Origin: Rickettsiales bacterium
Lineage (GTDB): Bacteria > Pseudomonadota > Alphaproteobacteria > Rickettsiales > UBA1997
DNA length: 8,959 nt
Assembly (NCBI GenBank): GCA_947441875.1
Contig: CANEUR010000033.1
Span: forward strand, 1-8,959
Direction of reading: 5' to 3'
Shown: in pieces, positions 6,401-8,959 of the stretch
Position numbering within the stretch: position 1 is the stretch's first letter
How the letters are laid out: the number at the start of each line of letters is the position of its first letter
The notes under the pieces: model-generated
Seen by the model: the letters and a program-made list of their open reading frames with translations, nothing else
What the model was told of the DNA's origin: nothing
The model's database searches: none
Made by a program: the position numbers and the translations under genes

Positions 6401-7543
6401 TTATTTTTTTGGTTTTTGATAATTTTGCTCTTTATCATAAAAACCATTTTTAATAAGTTGTTGCATAATCAGATCGGTTCTTAAATTTAAAGCACTGTTG
6501 GTTGATAAAAAAGCCACTTCTTGCCAATTGATTTGCTGAAATAGAGCAATCAAGTTTTCTTGATGTTGCAAAAAAACTAAACCATAACCTCTTTTATTTG
6601 GTAGATCGTGAAAATTTTGATAGGCTTTCATACCAGAAAAACAAGTTGAAGGCAAATAAATATGGCAGTTGTTTATCATTTTTTTGTTTCTGGTGCTACC
6701 AGGAGTTCCGCCATCGGATAGCGAATAAATATTGGCAATAGTTTTGCAGGTTTTATGTTTAACAAGAGGTAAAGAAATTAATTTTGGCTTTACCCACACC
6801 TGAAAAATAGTGGCAATATCAACATTGGTGCCATCTGGATATTGAAAAGAATTAAGTGGCAACTTTTCGCTGTGCAATAGTTGATAACCATCTATTCTTT
6901 TCATAGGAGAACCTTTACCAGTGCTGTGAAACAGCGGGGGCAAAATAAATGCCACCACATCGGCAAATTGTTGAGAATGTAAAATAAATCGCAAAGCCAA
7001 ATTTCCTCTTAAGCCAAAAGGCGGGTTGCCAATAACAATATATTTTTGAGGCATCGGTGGCAAATAATTTAAATAATTACTGGCAATTAATTGAGAAGCA
7101 AATTCGTAGGCAGGGTGCAGATCTATGCCAATTCTGCTATCGGCAGGCAGAATATTGTAAAAACTGCAACAGCCAGCACTTGGTTCGATAAAAGTATAAT
7201 CGGCAACGGCAATTTTTGCTTCATCTAAAATTGTTAGAGTCTTTTGATAGCAATATTTAGCAATGTGCGGTTTGGTATAAAATTGATCTTGTTTGCGGTA
7301 GTTATTTTTGCTTGGATATTTATTTTTTAGCAAATCATTAAGATCGTTAAAATAATTATCGGGCACTTCTTTGTTGGCAAGCCATCTTTTGATAGTGCCT
7401 TGATGAATATTTAGTGCCTGTTTTATTTGCGAAACATCAAAATTATTTAATAACTCGCACAGCAAATCAAATGCCTTGGGGTTGTTGTTTATTTTTACTG
7501 GTGTTTTGAGAAAATTTAGTTGTTTTGCTGGTGTTAAAAACAT
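6401..7543 (-). CDS. HTH-containing N6-adenine DNA methyltransferase
   Basis: This 380-residue protein is predicted to transfer a methyl group from S-adenosylmethionine to adenine in DNA. Residues about 36-56 (VSQIKQALNIHQGTIKRWLA) form a helix-turn-helix. A motif X-like DQFYTK follows at 86-91. Motif I, the SAM-binding loop, is IEPSAGCCSF (119-128), with the acidic IDLHP at 140-144 as likely motif II. The catalytic motif IV is NPPF (173-176), of the [DNS]PP[YFW] amino-methyltransferase type. The C-terminal half (about 200-380) would hold target recognition and has no motif I can name. The ATG at 7543 gives the full HTH. The gene follows the endonuclease after a 109-bp gap with a possible promoter and inverted repeat, and precedes the U32 gene by 24 bp. 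It could be an orphan regulatory methylase or an accessory to the restriction system next door. RNA or protein methylation is less likely but cannot be excluded. Confidence 0.75.
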   Translation of the reverse strand: MFLTPAKQLNFLKTPVKINNNPKAFDLLCELLNNFDVSQIKQALNIHQGTIKRWLANKEVPDNYFNDLNDLLKNKYPSKNNYRKQDQFYTKPHIAKYCYQKTLTILDEAKIAVADYTFIEPSAGCCSFYNILPADSRIGIDLHPAYEFASQLIASNYLNYLPPMPQKYIVIGNPPFGLRGNLALRFILHSQQFADVVAFILPPLFHSTGKGSPMKRIDGYQLLHSEKLPLNSFQYPDGTNVDIATIFQVWVKPKLISLPLVKHKTCKTIANIYSLSDGGTPGSTRNKKMINNCHIYLPSTCFSGMKAYQNFHDLPNKRGYGLVFLQHQENLIALFQQINWQEVAFLSTNSALNLRTDLIMQQLIKNGFYDKEQNYQKPKK

Positions 7544-7564
7544 AAATTATTTTTTGATTTAAAA

Positions 7565-7594
7565 TTTGCTATGCTTATAAACAATAATAGCAAA
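7565..7594. repeat. Inverted repeat, operator-like or weak terminator
   Basis: Arms TTTGCTAT (7565-7572) and ATAGCAAA (7587-7594) are perfect 8-bp reverse complements with a 14-base spacer. The pairing can extend outward with one bulge (AAA.TTT flanks). The repeat covers the putative -10 box and start site of the HTH-methyltransferase, so it could be an operator for self-repression. Alternatively, on the minus-strand transcript it is followed by TTTT and could weakly terminate the restriction operon upstream. Confidence 0.45.
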
Positions 7595-7611
7595 ATTTAT
7601 CTAAAATGCAA
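7584..7611 (-). promoter_or_regulatory. Possible promoter of the HTH-methyltransferase
   Basis: On the minus strand a partial -35 TTGCAT (7611-7606) is separated by 16 bp from a good -10 TATTAT (7589-7584). The predicted start is near 7577, about 34 nt before the ATG at 7543. The -35 matches only three consensus bases, so this is a moderate call. Confidence 0.4.
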
Positions 7612-7652
7612 TTAAAAATATCATAAAATTTGGGATGCAACAGTCTCTATGG

Positions 7653-8171
7653 TTATTGTTGCGTGCAACCAATAGGTTTTTTATTGTGTTTTCTCATAAA
7701 GTCTTTAATTATTTCGTTTTCTGCTCTTTTTGATGGCGGAAAGCTATCTTGATATTTTTTACCAAATATTTCGTATTCTGGTTGTTCTGGAAAAAAAGCA
7801 TAAACAGCCACTTTTTCACCAATTTTTAATAAACTTTGCAAAACAAAATAATTAGTGGTAGAGTTTGTGCCATTAATTCTGTATTCTACTTTACCGCAAT
7901 TATAAGATTGCACTCTTTTAGTAATTGTGGTTATGGAATGTCTGATTTTAAAAATTTTATTATTAATTACAAAAATATAAACCAAACCAGAAAGAGTGAT
8001 TTTATGTTGATCCATAATTTCTATTTCTAGCTTTTCTTTTTCTGTGTTTGGCAATAAATTACAAATATGAGAAAAATATTGTTGATATTCAAAATCTGTG
8101 TAGTCAATTTCATTTTGTAAATCTTGTGTTGTTTTTAATAGAACTATATTTCTATTTTTCTTCTTTGCCAT
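7653..8171 (-). CDS. GIY-YIG type II restriction endonuclease, Hpy188I-like
   Basis: This 172-residue protein is predicted to cut DNA as a homodimeric GIY-YIG nuclease. The GIY half is GLVYIFV with Tyr65. The YIG half is KIFKIRHS with Lys75 and His78. Arg86 lies in TKRVQSYNCG and the metal-binding Glu151 in KRAENEII. From memory, R.Hpy188I (about 170 residues, cuts TCNGA) uses Tyr63, Lys73, His76, Arg84 and Glu149, so the spacing matches with an offset of two. A conserved-looking tail NKKPIGCTQQ ends the protein. The residue expected to be Gly after FKI is Arg77 here, which may affect activity. The ATG at 8171 overlaps the upstream methyltransferase by 20 bp, typical of translationally coupled R-M genes. 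No Shine-Dalgarno is visible. The family call is firm; the TCNGA specificity is inference only. Confidence 0.75.
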   Translation of the reverse strand: MAKKKNRNIVLLKTTQDLQNEIDYTDFEYQQYFSHICNLLPNTEKEKLEIEIMDQHKITLSGLVYIFVINNKIFKIRHSITTITKRVQSYNCGKVEYRINGTNSTTNYFVLQSLLKIGEKVAVYAFFPEQPEYEIFGKKYQDSFPPSKRAENEIIKDFMRKHNKKPIGCTQQ

Positions 8172-8959
8172 AATATTTATTGTTAAATTCTAAAATAAAA
8201 TCATTTTCTGAGTTTGTTAATTCAAAAGATGAAAGAATGGGTAGATTTTGCAAAACTCTTATATTGTTAAAATTTCCGTATCTAGTAATATTGTTAAGAA
8301 ATTTATAAACTGGATTATCTAACTCTTGAGCGACATTTTGAGATTCGCCCAAACTTTTACAAATTATAAAAGCAATGCTTTGGGTTATGCCACTACCATA
8401 TTCGGTAAAAACTTTGTATTGATTGGTAAGCGATAGCAAAACTTTATGAAAATCTTGATATTTATGAGGTTTTTTACTCCAAACTATTTGTGTTGGAGTA
8501 TGTATTACTTTATATTTAAATTCAGCAGTTTCGAAGTTATTAAAAAGATTTTTTTTAGTGTAATGATGTAGATAACTACTAGTTAAAACTTTATATTTTG
8601 GCAATAAATTATTGTTGATGGTTTTATTAACAATATTTCTTACTACTTCAGAATAATATAAAGGAATAAACTTACTGTTTTTATCTATGGTAGCAAAAAC
8701 ATTATCTTGAAAAATATAATTATTGTTAATTTTGCAAGGAAAACAATTTTCGATTTTTTGCAATAAAAACCAAGTAAAAGAAGATCCTACTTTCGGAAAC
8801 CATTTTTTAGCACCATGAATATCAATAGTAATAAATTGATATTCACTTAACATTTGAGGTAATAAATTACGATCAGAAAACGACATCCAATTATTTGGAA
8901 CAATAAACAAAATGTAACCGCCAATTTTAGTTACTTGGAGTGCTTTTTTAATAAAATCG
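8152..8959 (-). CDS. Type II N6-adenine DNA methyltransferase, Eco57I-like, 5' end outside the window
   Basis: The frame is open from the right edge to TAG at 8152-8154. It continues upstream of the TTG at 8910 as FIKKALQVTKIGGYILFIVPNNWMS, so that TTG is not the start. The visible 268 or so residues are the C-terminal part of a TaqI/Eco57I-class methyltransferase. GGYILFIVPNNWMS is the region after motif IV that closes the catalytic core, and WFPKVGSSFTWFLLQK corresponds to the later core strands. The rest is the target-recognition region, with SGITQSIAFII and a KFLNNITRYGNFNNIRVL block near the C terminus. The NPPY motif and the SAM-binding motif must lie beyond 8959. The 20-bp overlap with the endonuclease gene marks it as the cognate protective methylase. 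A type IIG fusion is unlikely because a separate nuclease is present. Confidence 0.85.
   Translation of the reverse strand, partial: DFIKKALQVTKIGGYILFIVPNNWMSFSDRNLLPQMLSEYQFITIDIHGAKKWFPKVGSSFTWFLLQKIENCFPCKINNNYIFQDNVFATIDKNSKFIPLYYSEVVRNIVNKTINNNLLPKYKVLTSSYLHHYTKKNLFNNFETAEFKYKVIHTPTQIVWSKKPHKYQDFHKVLLSLTNQYKVFTEYGSGITQSIAFIICKSLGESQNVAQELDNPVYKFLNNITRYGNFNNIRVLQNLPILSSFELTNSENDFILEFNNKYYGKEEK

Noticed and set aside
7637..7662. GCAACA/TGTTGC inverted repeat at the end of the endonuclease gene as a terminator
   Set aside because: The stem is only 6 bp with a 14-base loop, overlaps the stop codon, and is not followed by a U run.
7836..8030. Plus-strand frame opposite the endonuclease
   Set aside because: It covers the GIY-YIG active-site region in antisense, so it is a shadow frame.
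8152..8910. TTG at 8910 as the true start of the methyltransferase
   Set aside because: The frame stays open to the window edge, and the upstream residues (KIGGYIL) are conserved methylase core sequence.

Overview
This is an AT-rich window, about 70% A+T by eye. It carries mostly single-strand, tightly packed genes with almost no recognisable Shine-Dalgarno sites. That base composition, a two-membrane-type porin and Lys/Asn/Ile-rich proteins suggest a Gram-negative host-associated bacterium, plausibly a Rickettsiales-like alphaproteobacterium. This placement is inference only, because no rRNA or marker gene is present. TAA, TAG and TGA are all read as stops, so the standard bacterial code fits.

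Layout: every well-supported gene is on the minus strand, so it is transcribed from right to left. At the right edge is the 3' part of an Eco57I-like N6-adenine DNA methyltransferase (8152-8959, 5' end outside the window). Its last 20 bp overlap a small GIY-YIG restriction endonuclease gene resembling R.Hpy188I (7653-8171). Together they look like a type II restriction-modification operon. Next comes a second predicted adenine methyltransferase with an N-terminal helix-turn-helix (6401-7543). Its upstream gap holds an inverted repeat lying over a likely -10 box. It is followed 24 bp later by a U32-family protein (4760-6376) with the four-cysteine U32 signature, related to the TrhP/RlhA RNA-hydroxylation proteins.

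The middle of the window (3340-4627) holds a charged, repeat-containing protein of unknown function. It has a near-consensus sigma-70 promoter (TTGACA, 17 bp, TATTAT). The gene is split into two overlapping frames at an A11 homopolymer. One A fewer restores a continuous 428-residue reading frame that agrees with the protein's own internal repeats. This is the most interesting feature: a recent frameshift, a transcriptional-slippage or phase-variation site, or a homopolymer sequencing error.

The left part holds a soluble PAS/GAF-type sensor histidine kinase (1220-3022). An outer-membrane porin-like beta-barrel protein (88-1206) follows 13 bp downstream, probably in the same transcript. A 41-bp region with a perfect 18-bp-arm palindrome (3281-3321) separates the kinase and repeat-protein units. 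No rRNA, tRNA, CRISPR array, insertion sequence or transposase was seen.
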